NCBI GenBank assembly: GCA_029287455.1 | Contig: JARFRB010000032.1 | Coordinates: 30,728-94,727 of the forward strand | Direction of reading: 5' to 3' | Origin: Pelagibius litoralis | GTDB lineage: Bacteria; Pseudomonadota; Alphaproteobacteria; Kiloniellales; DSM-21159 | DNA: 64,000 nt | Part shown: positions 9,032-16,991 of the stretch, one piece after another | Numbering within the stretch: position 1 is the first letter of the stretch | How the letters are laid out: the number at the start of each line of letters is the position of its first letter | The notes under the pieces: model-generated | Seen by the model: the letters and a program-made list of their open reading frames with translations, nothing else | The model's database searches: none | Told to the model about the DNA's origin: nothing | Program-made: the position numbers and the translations under genes

Positions 9032-9220
9032 CTAGACCGGCAGTAAGCCACCGAATAAGCCGAGCGCCAGGGTGGCAAGAAGAAAGCCATAGAGCGAGAC
9101 TCTGAGCGCTAAAGCCGCGGGGCCGGAAAACAGCCCCGGCTTCTCCTCAACGGCCAGCCGCACATGGGCTTGGCGGGCGGGAGGAGCGGCGTGCGCGGTC
9201 ATGTTATTGGCGTCGGCCAT
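9032..9220 (-). CDS. Small single-pass membrane protein, unknown function
   Basis: 62 aa: a soluble N-terminal half rich in Ala, Arg and Glu and one hydrophobic segment (LALRVSLYGFLLATLALGLF) near the C-terminus, with GGLLPV as the tail. It overlaps the 3' end of the upstream coiled-coil gene by 17 bases on the same strand, which favours a real, translationally coupled gene, as does GGTGGAG just before the ATG. No family recognised. In context it could anchor the ParA/coiled-coil system to the membrane (inference). Confidence 0.5.
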   Translation of the reverse strand: MADANNMTAHAAPPARQAHVRLAVEEKPGLFSGPAALALRVSLYGFLLATLALGLFGGLLPV

Positions 9221-9701
9221 ACTCCACCAGTTTCACAAGGCGTTCGTTCTGGCGACGCAGGAAGTCAACCTCGTCGCGCATGCGGCGCAACTCGATGGCT
9301 TGGAATTCCAGTATCATCCGCTCCTCGTCCTTCTCGAGCCGGTGAGCTTCCTGGCTTTCCGGATGAGCGCCCTCCTGGTCGTTACTTTGGCCCTTGTTTG
9401 TTGGCATTTCCGGGCCTTTGTCAGGGCTCGCTTCGGCGACGTGCCCTTCGGGAGCGGGTGTAGAGCCCACCCCATACTTTCGGACAGTTTGATTTGATTC
9501 GGGCAAGGAACGCATGTGCGCGATGGCGAGAGCGACATCCTTCCATTTTTGCTGGGCCGCCTCGTTCCCGGCGGCCTCATAGGCCTCCATCAGGCCCTGG
9601 ACAATGCGCTCCGCGTTCTCTTCGTGCGTTTCGATAAGGTGCGCCGCGATCGACTCCGCGCGTATTAGGTTCGACACGCCCATACCCTCGAGCCCAGCCA
9701 T
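9204..9701 (-). CDS. Coiled-coil protein of the ParA-linked operon (paralogue 2)
   Basis: 165 aa, no recognised family. Residues 1-75 are helical with the conserved-looking stretch NEAAQQKWKDVALAIAHMR; the middle is a low-complexity, probably disordered linker rich in Pro, Glu, Ser and Asn; the last 45 residues form a coiled coil, EFQAIELRRMRDEVDFLRRQ followed by NERLVKLVEYGRRQ. The coiled coil is clearly homologous to that of the next gene upstream (EFQRIELHRLRDEIAYLREE). An internal ATG at 9683 is an alternative start. The gene lies between the other coiled-coil gene and a small membrane protein, downstream of a ParA-type ATPase, whose adaptor or cargo it may be. Confidence 0.65.
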   Translation of the reverse strand: MAGLEGMGVSNLIRAESIAAHLIETHEENAERIVQGLMEAYEAAGNEAAQQKWKDVALAIAHMRSLPESNQTVRKYGVGSTPAPEGHVAEASPDKGPEMPTNKGQSNDQEGAHPESQEAHRLEKDEERMILEFQAIELRRMRDEVDFLRRQNERLVKLVEYGRRQ

Positions 9702-9791
9702 TCAAAATCCGACCATAGGCCCGGGAAAATCACAAGACGGTATAGAGGCTTAAGGCTTTGGAGGCTTGCCAGCGCGAAAAAGCGTGCTGTC

Positions 9792-10139
9792 TCAAAGGCG
9801 TGCGATCATCCGCGATAGCTTCTGCCGTAAAGCGTCGAGCTCCGCCTTCAAATCCTCATCGGTCTTCGCCGAAGCGTTTTCCGCCTCGTCGCGCAACTGC
9901 TGCGACTCCCGCAGCAGTCCGCGCAGCCGCTCATCGGCCAAGTCCATCAAGCGTTCGTTCTCTTCTCGCAGATAGGCAATCTCATCGCGCAGGCGGTGAA
10001 GCTCGATCCTCTGGAATTCAATGGCTTCGGTCACTTCGGTCCCGAGCGGGGTCTCCGTCTCGGCAACTTGCGCGCTCGACGGCACGGCCGAGGGTACCCC
10101 TAGGGTATCTTGTGGGTCTTTTCGCGAGGTAATCGACAC
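9792..10139 (-). CDS. Coiled-coil protein of the ParA-linked operon (paralogue 1)
   Basis: 115 aa with a GTG start 27 bases after the ParA-type gene. The first 35 residues are Ser/Thr/Pro-rich and probably disordered; residues 38-115 read as one continuous coiled coil with heptads (IEFQRIELHRLRDEIAYLRE, then ENERLMDLADERLRGLL, then LKAELDALRQKLSRM). The first 30 coiled-coil residues are a paralogue of the C-terminal module of the neighbouring 165 aa protein. An N-terminal disordered tail plus coiled coil is the usual build of partner proteins that stimulate ParA/McdA-type ATPases; that role is inference. Confidence 0.65.
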   Translation of the reverse strand: MSITSRKDPQDTLGVPSAVPSSAQVAETETPLGTEVTEAIEFQRIELHRLRDEIAYLREENERLMDLADERLRGLLRESQQLRDEAENASAKTDEDLKAELDALRQKLSRMIARL

Positions 10140-10166
10140 GGTGCCTGTATAAGCCTTCCTGAAGAC

Positions 10167-10847
10167 CTAAGCCCGCCGGCCACGCGGCGCCGGCAGTTTC
10201 CGGGGAAAGCGCTTCCGGCTTGCAACGAAATCCAGCATGGCTTGGTCGAGTTCCTCCGCCGCCGTCCGCAAGGCCGGGCTCGCGGCCTCGCGGCCCGCGC
10301 GCCCACTGCCCAGAGCCGCGGCAAAGCCATCCTTTTGCGGCCAGGTCGGGCCAATCACCTGATATCCGAAGGGCCGCAAATAGCCGCGCGCATCCGCCTC
10401 TTGCCGCTCCGAGCGGCCGGTGCGGGCAAGCACGATCGCTATATCCTTGGCCTTGACGCCCGCAGCCACCAACCGGTCGGCCAGCGCCAGGGTCGGCCTC
10501 AGGTCGTCGATCGTAACCCCGGTTGGCAGGAAGACCGCGTGGGCGGCGCTGGCCAGTGTCGCGGTGTGCTTGTCGGCGTAGCCCGGCCCGTCCTCGACCA
10601 CCACATCGTAGCGGCTGCGCACCTTGTCCATGCGCTTGGGGCTCTTGAAGGATAGAACCTCAAGCTCCGGCTGGATTTCATTTGCAAGGCGGCGGGCTTG
10701 CCAGCCTACGCAGGTCAACTGCTCCACATCGAAATCCGCGATCAGCACCCGCCAATCCGCCTCCGCGAAGACCACCGCCAAGGAGCGCGCAAGCGCGGAC
10801 TTGCCTACTCCACCCTTCTGAGAAGCAAAAACCACGCGAAGAGTCAT
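10167..10847 (-). CDS. ParA/MinD-family ATPase (orphan)
   Basis: 226 aa P-loop ATPase. The deviant Walker A SQKGGVGKSALARSLA (residues 9-24) has the signature lysine of ParA/MinD proteins; Walker A' is LIADFDVEQL, and VVVEDGPGYAD takes the Walker B position. There is no N-terminal DNA-binding domain, so it is a short ParA (type Ib or McdA-like). No parB gene, parS-like repeats or replication gene accompany it, making chromosome or plasmid partition unlikely; instead it leads an operon with two coiled-coil proteins and a membrane peptide. It more probably positions a protein complex or cluster on the nucleoid or membrane. Divergent from the ccm operon across 230 bases. Confidence 0.85.
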   Translation of the reverse strand: MTLRVVFASQKGGVGKSALARSLAVVFAEADWRVLIADFDVEQLTCVGWQARRLANEIQPELEVLSFKSPKRMDKVRSRYDVVVEDGPGYADKHTATLASAAHAVFLPTGVTIDDLRPTLALADRLVAAGVKAKDIAIVLARTGRSERQEADARGYLRPFGYQVIGPTWPQKDGFAAALGSGRAGREAASPALRTAAEELDQAMLDFVASRKRFPRKLPAPRGRRA

Positions 10848-11080
10848 CCGCCGTCCCCAATTGCATTTCCCTGTCTGCAGACTAACCGGAGTCGGGGCAT
10901 AGATACACTACTCCACGCGAATTCAGCGCATCTGCGAGCCGTCACCAGCTCGTGCGCTTCCGGAGCGCTCGGCCCTGGGGTTCGCTCGGACTTGAGCGAA
11001 GCCGGCGCCCCAGGCGCCCACCCGGCTTTAAACCCGGCCGCCGCTCTGCTATAGCCCGCCAGTTCCAAAAGGTGGGTGAC

Positions 11081-11101
11081 ATGAACCCTTATCCGGCATG
11101 A
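11081..11101 (+). CDS. Six-codon leader overlapping ccmA
   Basis: ATG at 11081 behind a good ribosome site (AAGGTGGG, spacing about 5) encodes only MNPYPA; its TGA overlaps the ccmA ATG in an ATGA. ccmA itself has no comparable site at normal spacing, so the ribosome site probably serves ccmA by coupled re-initiation. A possible translational control point; whether the peptide matters is unknown. Confidence 0.4.
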   Translation: MNPYPA

Positions 11102-11757
11102 CACGGCTTACGGCTGAGGCACTTGCCTGCCTGCGGGGGGAACGGCTGGTGTTCACGCGCCTCGACTTTTCCCTGGACGCCGGCGAGACATTGCTGCTGA
11201 CCGGCCCGAACGGAAGCGGCAAGTCGAGCCTGTTGCGCGTTCTGGCAGGATTGTTGCGGCCAATTTCCGGCCAGCTGCTCTGGAATGGTAGCCCCATCAG
11301 GGACGACCTGGGCACCTATCAGGGCAGCGTGCACTACCTGGGGCATTCCGATGCCATCAAGCCCGCCTTGACCGTTCGCGAGAACCTGGAGTTCTGGGCC
11401 CGCCTGCGCGGCGATCGATCAACGGTAGAACCCGCACTCGCGCATTTCGGCCTGAGCGATCTATCGGCCCTTTCCGCGCAGATGCTTTCTGCGGGCCAGC
11501 GCCGCAGGCTGGCTCTGGCGCGACTGCTGGCCACACCGGCCGATCTATGGCTGCTCGACGAGCCCAGTGTGGGCCTCGACCAGGCATCCTTGCGAAGCCT
11601 CGCCACTGCTTTGAACGACCATCGGCGCGGCGGAGGGCTGGCGGTAATCGCAACCCATGCCGAGGTTGGCGCTGAAAACCCCCGCCGCCTCGATCTCGAG
11701 AACTACCGGCCGGCACCCCAGGACGGCGGAGCGGCTTTCGAGGAGTTGGCCTGGTGA
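11098..11757 (+). CDS. ccmA: Heme exporter ATP-binding protein CcmA
   Basis: 219 aa ATPase that, with CcmB, energises release of holo-CcmE from the CcmC complex during cytochrome c maturation. Walker A LTGPNGSGKSSLLRVLAGLL, signature LSAGQRRRLALARLLA, Walker B LWLLDEPSVGLD and switch His in VIATHAEV are all present. The order ccmABCDEFGHI on one strand makes the assignment secure. Start at 11098 overlaps a six-codon leader; the stop overlaps the ccmB start (GTGA). Confidence 0.94.
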   Translation: MTRLTAEALACLRGERLVFTRLDFSLDAGETLLLTGPNGSGKSSLLRVLAGLLRPISGQLLWNGSPIRDDLGTYQGSVHYLGHSDAIKPALTVRENLEFWARLRGDRSTVEPALAHFGLSDLSALSAQMLSAGQRRRLALARLLATPADLWLLDEPSVGLDQASLRSLATALNDHRRGGGLAVIATHAEVGAENPRRLDLENYRPAPQDGGAAFEELAW

Positions 11758-12431
11758 GCGGCGGCGGTGCGCCCATCCGGTCGGTAGTAGCCCGCGATCT
11801 TCGGCTCGCGCTCAGGCAGCGCAGCGACATCCTGACCATCGTGCTGTTTTTCGCCCTGACGGCCTCGCTCTTTCCCTTTGCGCTCGGCCCCTACCCCGAC
11901 CTCTTGCAGCGCGTGGCGCCCGGGGTTATCTGGGTGACCGCGCTGCTCGCGGTTTTGCTCTCGCTCGAACGCCTGTTCCTGGCGGATTACGAGGACGGCA
12001 GCCTGGAACTGCTGGCGCTGTCTCCCTTGCCGCTGGAAGCCATCGTGCTCGCCAAGACCTTCGCCCATTGGCTGACCACGGGCCTGCCCCTGACAGCGGC
12101 GACCCCGCTCATCGCGTTGCTCTACGACATGCCGGCAAGCGGCCTTGCCGTGCTCCTCGCCGCCATGATCCTGGGAACTCCGTCCTTGAGCCTGATCGGC
12201 TCCATTGGCGCGGCACTGGCGCTGGGGGCCCGGCGCGGCGGCGTCTTGATCCCGCTGCTGGTCTTGCCGCTTTACGTGCCGATTCTCATCTTCGGCGTCG
12301 CCGCCGTGGACGCCGCGCTTTCGGATCTCGCGGCGCGCCCGCACCTGCTGCTGCTCGCCGCCTTGCTGGCGGTGGCGCTGCCCACGGCCGCTTTCGCCGG
12401 GGCCGCCGCCCTGCGTCAGGCTGTCGAGTAG
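11754..12431 (+). CDS. ccmB: Heme exporter permease CcmB
   Basis: 225 aa inner-membrane protein with six hydrophobic segments, GTG start overlapping the ccmA stop. RDLRLALRQRSDILTIVLFF at the N-terminus and SLERLFLADYEDGSLELLAL are CcmB hallmarks. It forms the CcmAB transporter that acts on the CcmC-CcmE-heme complex. The 97 bases to ccmC contain no hairpin or other obvious signal. Confidence 0.93.
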   Translation: MSGGGAPIRSVVARDLRLALRQRSDILTIVLFFALTASLFPFALGPYPDLLQRVAPGVIWVTALLAVLLSLERLFLADYEDGSLELLALSPLPLEAIVLAKTFAHWLTTGLPLTAATPLIALLYDMPASGLAVLLAAMILGTPSLSLIGSIGAALALGARRGGVLIPLLVLPLYVPILIFGVAAVDAALSDLAARPHLLLLAALLAVALPTAAFAGAAALRQAVE

Positions 12432-12528
12432 CGGGGCGGGAGCTTGCGCGCTATGTTACTGAAAAAGAGGCAACCGCTGGGGTCTGGCAAGACCGAAGCC
12501 CCAACGGTAAGGAGTTGAAGTCAAGAGC

Positions 12529-13290
12529 ATGAACCGGACCGCAACATCGAGCCAGCAGAGCGGATCGCTGCATCGGTTCGCCAACCCTGCGCGCTTTCTG
12601 CGGCTCGCCCAAGCAGTCTTTCCTTGGTCCGCCGGGGCCATGGCCCTATGCATCGCAGCAGGGCTCTACCTCGGCCTTTTCGTCGCGCCACCGGATTACC
12701 AGCAAGGCGAGAGCGTGCGGATCATGTACGTCCACGTACCCGCAGCTTGGATGGCGCTCTTCGTCTACGCGAACATGGCGCTCGCCAGCGCGTCCCTGCT
12801 GATTTGGCGCCACCCCCTGGCGGGCTTGATCGCCAAGGCCAGCGCGCCGGTCGGCACCGCCTTCACCTTTCTGGCGCTGTTTACGGGATCGCTCTGGGGC
12901 AAGCCCATGTGGGGCACTTGGTGGGTTTGGGACGCGCGCCTGACCTCCGTGCTGATCCTGTTCTTCATCTATCTCGGCCACATGGCGCTGATCAACGCCT
13001 TCGAGAACCCCGAGCGGGGCCAGAAAGCGGCGGCGGTGCTGACCCTGGTCGGGGTTGTGAACCTGCCGATCATCAAGTTCTCCGTGGATTGGTGGAACAC
13101 GCTGCATCAGCCGGCGAGCGTGACGCGCATTGGAACCCCGGCGATCCATTCCAGCATGCTCTGGCCCTTGTTGCTGATGGCGCTGGGATTCACCTTTTAC
13201 TACGTGACGGTGCTCATTCTCAGGCTGCGGGCGGAAATGCTGGCATCGCGCTTGCGGGCCATGAATCGGCTTGCGGCCGAGGAAGGGTAG
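12529..13290 (+). CDS. ccmC: Heme lyase/transfer protein CcmC
   Basis: 253 aa, six membrane segments, member of the heme-handling protein family. The tryptophan-rich periplasmic motif WGTWWVWDARLTS binds heme and presents it to CcmE; the flanking conserved histidines are seen in MYVHVPAAWMA and the WWNTLHQPASV loop. It delivers heme to the CcmE histidine. Starts with ATG at 12529 behind AAGGAG. Confidence 0.94.
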   Translation: MNRTATSSQQSGSLHRFANPARFLRLAQAVFPWSAGAMALCIAAGLYLGLFVAPPDYQQGESVRIMYVHVPAAWMALFVYANMALASASLLIWRHPLAGLIAKASAPVGTAFTFLALFTGSLWGKPMWGTWWVWDARLTSVLILFFIYLGHMALINAFENPERGQKAAAVLTLVGVVNLPIIKFSVDWWNTLHQPASVTRIGTPAIHSSMLWPLLLMALGFTFYYVTVLILRLRAEMLASRLRAMNRLAAEEG

Positions 13291-13301
13291 GAGGAGGCGT
13301 C

Positions 13302-13505
13302 ATGGAGGGCGGAATTTCCGAGTTCTTCGCGATGGGCGGCTACGCAGCCTTCGTCTGGCCAAGCTACGCCGTGTCCGGGCTGGTCTTGGCCGGGCTATTT
13401 TTTGTGTCCTGGCGGGAGCTCACGCGCCGCCAGGCGCTGCTTGACCGGCTCCAGGCCGCGGCTCCCCACCGTCGCCGCAAGCCGAAGGATCCGGAGCGGA
13501 CATGA
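13302..13505 (+). CDS. ccmD: Small heme exporter component CcmD
   Basis: 67 aa single-pass membrane protein, with the family core FFAMGGYAAFVWPSYAVSGL followed by a basic cytoplasmic tail (RRRKPKD). It associates with CcmC and CcmE and promotes release of holo-CcmE. The ATG at 13302 sits behind GGAGGAGG. The same frame is open far upstream through ccmC but only this part is CcmD-like. Its stop overlaps the ccmE start. Confidence 0.88.
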   Translation: MEGGISEFFAMGGYAAFVWPSYAVSGLVLAGLFFVSWRELTRRQALLDRLQAAAPHRRRKPKDPERT

Positions 13506-13954
13506 CCCGCAAACGCCGCCGTCTCTATATCGTGGCGCTCGGTATGCTGTCGCTGGCGGTGGCGGCGGCCCTGGTGCTGACCGCTTTCGAGGATAATCTG
13601 GTCTTCTTCTACTCGCCGACGGACCTCAAGGAGAAAGAGCTGCCCGAGGGCCGGCTGGTGCGCATCGGGGGGCTGGTCGAGGAAGAGTCCATCCAGCGCG
13701 GCGCGGACAACCGGGTGTCCTTCGTGGTCACCGACCTGTCAAACTCTGTGCCGGTTACCTATCAAGGCATCCTGCCCGACCTTTTCCGCGAAGGCCAAGG
13801 CGTGGTGGCGCAAGGGAGCCTGGGTCCCGACGGCGTCTTCGTGGCCCGCGAGGTCCTGGCGCGGCACGACGAAAACTACATGCCGCCCGAAGTGGCCGAA
13901 GCCCTGCGCAAATCGGGGGAATGGCGGCCCGCGGAGGAGAGTGCCGCGCAATGA
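13502..13954 (+). CDS. ccmE: Periplasmic heme chaperone CcmE
   Basis: 150 aa, N-terminal membrane anchor (YIVALGMLSLAVAAALVLTA) and a periplasmic OB-fold. The heme-attachment histidine lies in LARHDENYMPPEV near the C-terminus. GRLVRIGGLVEEESIQRG and VTYQGILPDLFREGQGVVAQ are typical CcmE strands. It carries heme covalently from CcmC to the CcmF/CcmH ligase. Overlaps both neighbours by 4 bases. Confidence 0.94.
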   Translation: MTRKRRRLYIVALGMLSLAVAAALVLTAFEDNLVFFYSPTDLKEKELPEGRLVRIGGLVEEESIQRGADNRVSFVVTDLSNSVPVTYQGILPDLFREGQGVVAQGSLGPDGVFVAREVLARHDENYMPPEVAEALRKSGEWRPAEESAAQ

Positions 13955-15960
13955 TCCCCGAAATCGGCCACTTCGCGTTGCTGCTCGCACTCGTGGTTGC
14001 CTGTGTGCAAGGCAGCCTGCCCATGCTGGGTGCTGCCTGGAACAGGCCGTCTTGGATGGCGGTCGGGCAGCCCGCTGCGCTCGCCCAGATGTTCTGCGTC
14101 CTGGTCTCCTTCCTGGCTCTGACGCAGGCCTATGTGGTGAGCGATTTCACGGTCCTGAACGTGGTCGAGAACTCCCATTCCGCCAAACCGATGCTCTACA
14201 AGGTTACCGGCGTTTGGGGCAATCATGAGGGGTCCCTACTGCTCTGGGTCCTGATCTTGACCGTGTTCGGGGCAGCCGTAGCGGCCTTCGGCGCGAACTT
14301 GCCACCCACGCTGAAAGCGCGGGTCTTGTCGGTCCAGGCATGGATTTCCATCGGTTTCCTGAGCTTCTGCATTTTCACTTCCAATCCCTTCGAGCGGGTT
14401 TTCCCGCCCCCGCCGGACGGGTCGGACCTCAACCCCCTGCTCCAGGACCCTGGCTTGGCCTTTCATCCGCCGATGCTCTACTTGGGCTACGTGGGCTTTT
14501 CCATCGCCTTCTCCTTCGCCGTCGCGGCCCTGATCGAGGGGCGGGTGGACGCGGCCTGGGCCCGCTGGGTGCGCCCCTGGACCTTAGCCGCCTGGTCCTT
14601 CCTGACGGCCGGCATCGCTCTTGGCAGCTGGTGGGCCTACTACGAGCTGGGCTGGGGCGGCTGGTGGTTCTGGGACCCGGTGGAGAATGTCTCCTTCATG
14701 CCCTGGCTGCTGGGCACCGCCCTGCTGCATTCGGCCGTGGTGGTGGAGAAGCGCGACGCGCTCAAGGTCTGGACCATCCTGCTCGCCATCCTGACATTTT
14801 CGCTCAGCCTTCTGGGCACCTTCATCGTCCGCTCCGGCCTGCTGACCTCGGTGCACGCCTTCGCCGTCGATCCCGAGCGAGGCCTCTACGTCCTGGCGCT
14901 GCTGGCCATCGCGATCGGCGGCTCCCTGACGCTCTTCGCCTGGCGGGCCCCGGCGCTCAAGGCTGGCGGCCTCTTCGCACCGATCAGTCGGGAGGGCGGT
15001 CTGGTGCTCAACAATTTGCTGCTTGCCACTGCCACGGCCACTGTCCTGATCGGCACCCTCTATCCGCTTTTCCTGGAGGCCTTGAGCGGGGAGCGCGTCT
15101 CGGTGGGGCCGCCCTTTTTCAATCTCACATTCGGCCCCTTGATGGTGCCGCTGGTCGCCCTGATGGCCGTCGGACCGCTACTGTCCTGGAAGCGCGCGGA
15201 CTTGGCGGGCGTGTTGGGGCGGCTCAAGTTCGCCTTTCTGGGCAGCGTCATCGTCACCGGCGCAGTCTGGGCATTCAGCTACGGCGGCCCGGTCCTTGCG
15301 CCCTTGGCCATGGGATTGGGCGCTTGGCTGCTGCTCGGAACGCTCAGCGAATGGGCGGATCGCGTGAAGCTTTTCCGCGCGCCCTTGAGTGAAAGCCTGA
15401 GCCGCGCCCGGGGCCTGCCGCGCGCGGCCTACGGGATGTCGTTGGCGCATGCGGGCTTGGCCATCTGCATCTTCGGCATTGTGGGCTCGACCGCTTGGAA
15501 GGTGGAAGAGGTGTTGGTCATGCGCCCGGGCGATAGCGTCACGGTCGCGGGCTACGACTACCGCTTCGAAGGCGTGCAAGGCCAAGAAGGCCCGAATTAT
15601 CAGGCCAACCGCGCGCGCTTCATGGTCACGCGCGATGGGCAGGCGGTCGCCGTCCTGGAGCCCGAGAAGCGCTTCTATCCGGTCACCGACATGCCGACCA
15701 CCGAAGCGGCGATCCACACCACCGGTTTCGCCGATCTCTACGCGGTCATCGGCGACCCGGCGCCCGTCAGCGCCGAGGACGGGGCCAAGGGCCGTGGCTG
15801 GACTGTGCGCATCTATTACGAGCCCCTGGTGTCTTGGATTTGGTTCGGCTCTCTGGTCATGATGCTGGGAGGCTTCTTGTCCCTCTCGGACCGGCGCTTG
15901 CGGGTCGGTGCGCCGAGGCGCCGCGTCAAGGCGCCCGCTCTAGCCCAGCCGGCGGAATAG
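13951..15960 (+). CDS. ccmF: Cytochrome c heme lyase subunit CcmF
   Basis: 669 aa with about 14-15 membrane segments, start ATG at 13951 overlapping ccmE. The WWD motif WGGWWFWDPVENVSFMPWL and the conserved histidine context KVTGVWGNHEGSLLLWVLIL are intact. CcmF receives heme from CcmE and ligates it to the apocytochrome with CcmH and CcmI. Length and motifs are normal for the family. Confidence 0.95.
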   Translation: MIPEIGHFALLLALVVACVQGSLPMLGAAWNRPSWMAVGQPAALAQMFCVLVSFLALTQAYVVSDFTVLNVVENSHSAKPMLYKVTGVWGNHEGSLLLWVLILTVFGAAVAAFGANLPPTLKARVLSVQAWISIGFLSFCIFTSNPFERVFPPPPDGSDLNPLLQDPGLAFHPPMLYLGYVGFSIAFSFAVAALIEGRVDAAWARWVRPWTLAAWSFLTAGIALGSWWAYYELGWGGWWFWDPVENVSFMPWLLGTALLHSAVVVEKRDALKVWTILLAILTFSLSLLGTFIVRSGLLTSVHAFAVDPERGLYVLALLAIAIGGSLTLFAWRAPALKAGGLFAPISREGGLVLNNLLLATATATVLIGTLYPLFLEALSGERVSVGPPFFNLTFGPLMVPLVALMAVGPLLSWKRADLAGVLGRLKFAFLGSVIVTGAVWAFSYGGPVLAPLAMGLGAWLLLGTLSEWADRVKLFRAPLSESLSRARGLPRAAYGMSLAHAGLAICIFGIVGSTAWKVEEVLVMRPGDSVTVAGYDYRFEGVQGQEGPNYQANRARFMVTRDGQAVAVLEPEKRFYPVTDMPTTEAAIHTTGFADLYAVIGDPAPVSAEDGAKGRGWTVRIYYEPLVSWIWFGSLVMMLGGFLSLSDRRLRVGAPRRRVKAPALAQPAE

Positions 15961-15972
15961 GATTTTCTCGAA

Positions 15973-16521
15973 ATGTGGACACGCCGCCTTCTCTTCATTC
16001 TGCCGCTTGCAATCTTTTTGATCGCAGGCGCCTTCTTCCTGTGGGGCCTCGATCCCGAGCGCGATCCCAGCGCCATTCCCTCCGCGTTGATCGACCGGCC
16101 CGCGCCCGAATTCGCCTTGAGCCCGATTGAAGGAACGGAAGGCCCTGGCCTGAGCACCGCGGATCTCGCCAGCGAGGGCGTAACGCTGGTCAATTTCTTC
16201 GCGTCTTGGTGCCTGCCCTGCCGGGCCGAGCATCCGCTCCTCGTGCGCCTGTCCCAGGAAGACGGCGTGCGCATCGTGGGGATCAACTACAAGGACAAGC
16301 CGGAGGAGGCCCGCAAGTGGCTTGAGGAGCTTGGGGACCCCTACGCGCGCATCGGAGCGGACCAGGATGGCCGCGCGGCTATCGAATGGGGAGTCACCGG
16401 CGTGCCGGAAACCTTCATCGTTGATGCGCAAGGCCGTATCCGCTACCGCCATATCGGCCCCATTCACCCAAATCAGCTGGAAAACGAGATCCAGCCGCGA
16501 TTGCAGGCCCTGCGGCAGTGA
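15973..16521 (+). CDS. ccmG: Thiol:disulfide oxidoreductase CcmG/DsbE
   Basis: 182 aa membrane-anchored periplasmic thioredoxin-like protein. N-terminal anchor LFILPLAIFLIAGAFFLWGL, then the active site FFASWCLPCRAEHPLL and the cis-proline region WGVTGVPETFIVDAQGRI. It keeps apocytochrome CXXCH cysteines, directly or through CcmH, in the reduced state. Starts 12 bases after ccmF and overlaps ccmH. Confidence 0.93.
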   Translation: MWTRRLLFILPLAIFLIAGAFFLWGLDPERDPSAIPSALIDRPAPEFALSPIEGTEGPGLSTADLASEGVTLVNFFASWCLPCRAEHPLLVRLSQEDGVRIVGINYKDKPEEARKWLEELGDPYARIGADQDGRAAIEWGVTGVPETFIVDAQGRIRYRHIGPIHPNQLENEIQPRLQALRQ

Positions 16522-16991
16522 GCATGGCGCGCGTTCTCTTCCTTCTACTCTTACTGTTGCCCCTGCCCTCCGGGGCGGTCGAGCCGGACGAAATACTGGA
16601 CGACCCGGCCCTGGAAGCGAGAGCCCGGGAGCTATCAAAGGAAATCCGCTGCGTCGTCTGCCAGAACGAGTCCATCGACTCATCGAACGCCGGCATCGCG
16701 CGGGATCTGCGGATCCTGGTGCGTGACCGCCTGACCGCCGGGGACAGCGATCGGGAGGTGAAGGATTTCCTGGTGGCGCGCTACGGCGACTATGTCCTGC
16801 TGAAGCCGCCTGTGAAGCCCAAAACCTGGGCGCTTTGGTTCGGCCCGGCGATCATTCTGCTGATCGGGGGTCTGGCCACGGCCGTCTTCTTGATGCGGCG
16901 TCCGCGCCAACCGGCCGCCGGAACGCCATCCCTTTCGGAGGCCGAGCAAGCCCGGCTCGAGACCCTGCTCAAGGACGACCCGCCTAAATGA
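16518..16991 (+). CDS. ccmH: Cytochrome c maturation protein CcmH (CcmL/NrfF type)
   Basis: 157 aa. Signal sequence, then the redox motif EIRCVVCQNESIDSSNA (LRCxxCQ type), the helical bundle LVRDRLTAGDSDREVKDFLV ending in YGDYVLLKPP, and one C-terminal membrane segment (FGPAIILLIGGLATAVFL). It binds apocytochrome and hands it to CcmF. Start may be the GTG at 16518, overlapping the ccmG stop, or the ATG at 16524. Here CcmH and CcmI are separate genes, unlike the fused E. coli CcmH. Confidence 0.92.
   Translation: MSMARVLFLLLLLLPLPSGAVEPDEILDDPALEARARELSKEIRCVVCQNESIDSSNAGIARDLRILVRDRLTAGDSDREVKDFLVARYGDYVLLKPPVKPKTWALWFGPAIILLIGGLATAVFLMRRPRQPAAGTPSLSEAEQARLETLLKDDPPK

Noticed and set aside
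10848..11080. A gene or RNA in the gap between the ParA-type gene and ccmA
   Set aside because: No family-like frame or stable RNA fold; treated as a divergent promoter region.
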